Shown: piece after piece, positions 15,592-15,649 of the stretch
Numbering within the stretch: the stretch's first letter is position 1
How the letters are laid out: every line of letters starts with the position of its first letter
Assembly: GCA_030374735.1 (NCBI GenBank)
Contig: JASCIV010000622.1
Span: 1-15,649, forward strand
DNA from: Gracilaria caudata
Taxonomy: Eukaryota > Rhodophyta > Florideophyceae > Gracilariales > Gracilariaceae
Length of the DNA stretch: 15,649 nt
Direction: 5' to 3'
The notes under the pieces: model-generated
What the model was told of the DNA's origin: nothing
What the model saw: only the letters and a program-made list of their open reading frames with translations
The model's database searches: none
Translations under genes and position numbers: made by a program

Positions 15592-15649
15592 TTCCTAACA
15601 CAACCAAGCAGCACCTAAAGGTACTTCTCTCTCCTTAAAAAGGCCAGAA

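Noticed and set aside
1..15649. CRISPR arrays, bacterial operons or rRNA genes
   Set aside because: No regularly spaced direct repeats, no ribosome-binding-site-led gene strings and no rRNA-like sequence; introns and nuclear-type tRNAs indicate a eukaryote.

Overview
The window looks like nuclear DNA of a eukaryote, most plausibly a unicellular alga or other protist. Reasons: short GT-AG introns (about 41-112 nt) that join reading frames in phase, nuclear-type tRNA-Ala(AGC) genes with T-run ends, an ionotropic glutamate receptor (iGluR)-type channel, and head-to-head genes on both strands. I cannot name the species. tRNA introns at odd positions are established for the red alga Cyanidioschyzon and rearranged tRNA genes for mamiellophyte green algae; this is only a hint.

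Layout. (1) 1-~2640: very GC- and CpG-rich, carrying one intronless gene (696-2267, +) for a secreted FG-GAP/ASPIC (CRTAC1/UnbV-like) beta-propeller protein. (2) At ~2640 base composition drops sharply, and a long near-perfect hairpin (2658-2721) sits on the boundary. (3) 2787-~12630: two diverged tandem copies (A ~3380-7150; B ~7315-12633) of a unit that holds, in order, a tRNA-Ala gene (-), a decayed minus-strand gene, and a plus-strand iGluR-type gene. A third tRNA-Ala gene with its own conserved 5' flank lies alone and inverted at 2863-2949. The B receptor is complete from the S1 ligand-binding half through the last membrane helix; the A receptor stops just after the third helix. Copy B also carries a ~0.95 kb insertion at about 8910-9875. 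(4) 12780-13192: a broken GMP synthase fragment. (5) 13026-15649: minus-strand genes, including a glycosylated single-pass membrane protein, and a plus-strand multi-pass membrane protein running towards the window end.

The most striking observation is in the three tRNA-Ala genes. Each is 87 nt, exactly 14 nt longer than a 73-nt tRNA, with the extra 14 nt inside the T-arm. All three keep the AGC anticodon and the G3-U70 alanine identity pair. The exons differ at one position among the copies while the insert varies at five, and the insert and T-loop can fold into a 4-bp helix with a 3-nt bulge like a relaxed tRNA splicing motif. This points to an ectopic T-loop tRNA intron.

No pathway links the protein genes. 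The middle region reads as a duplicated, partly decaying accessory region: receptor copies, a truncated paralogue, an antisense pseudogene, an insertion and a displaced housekeeping-gene fragment.
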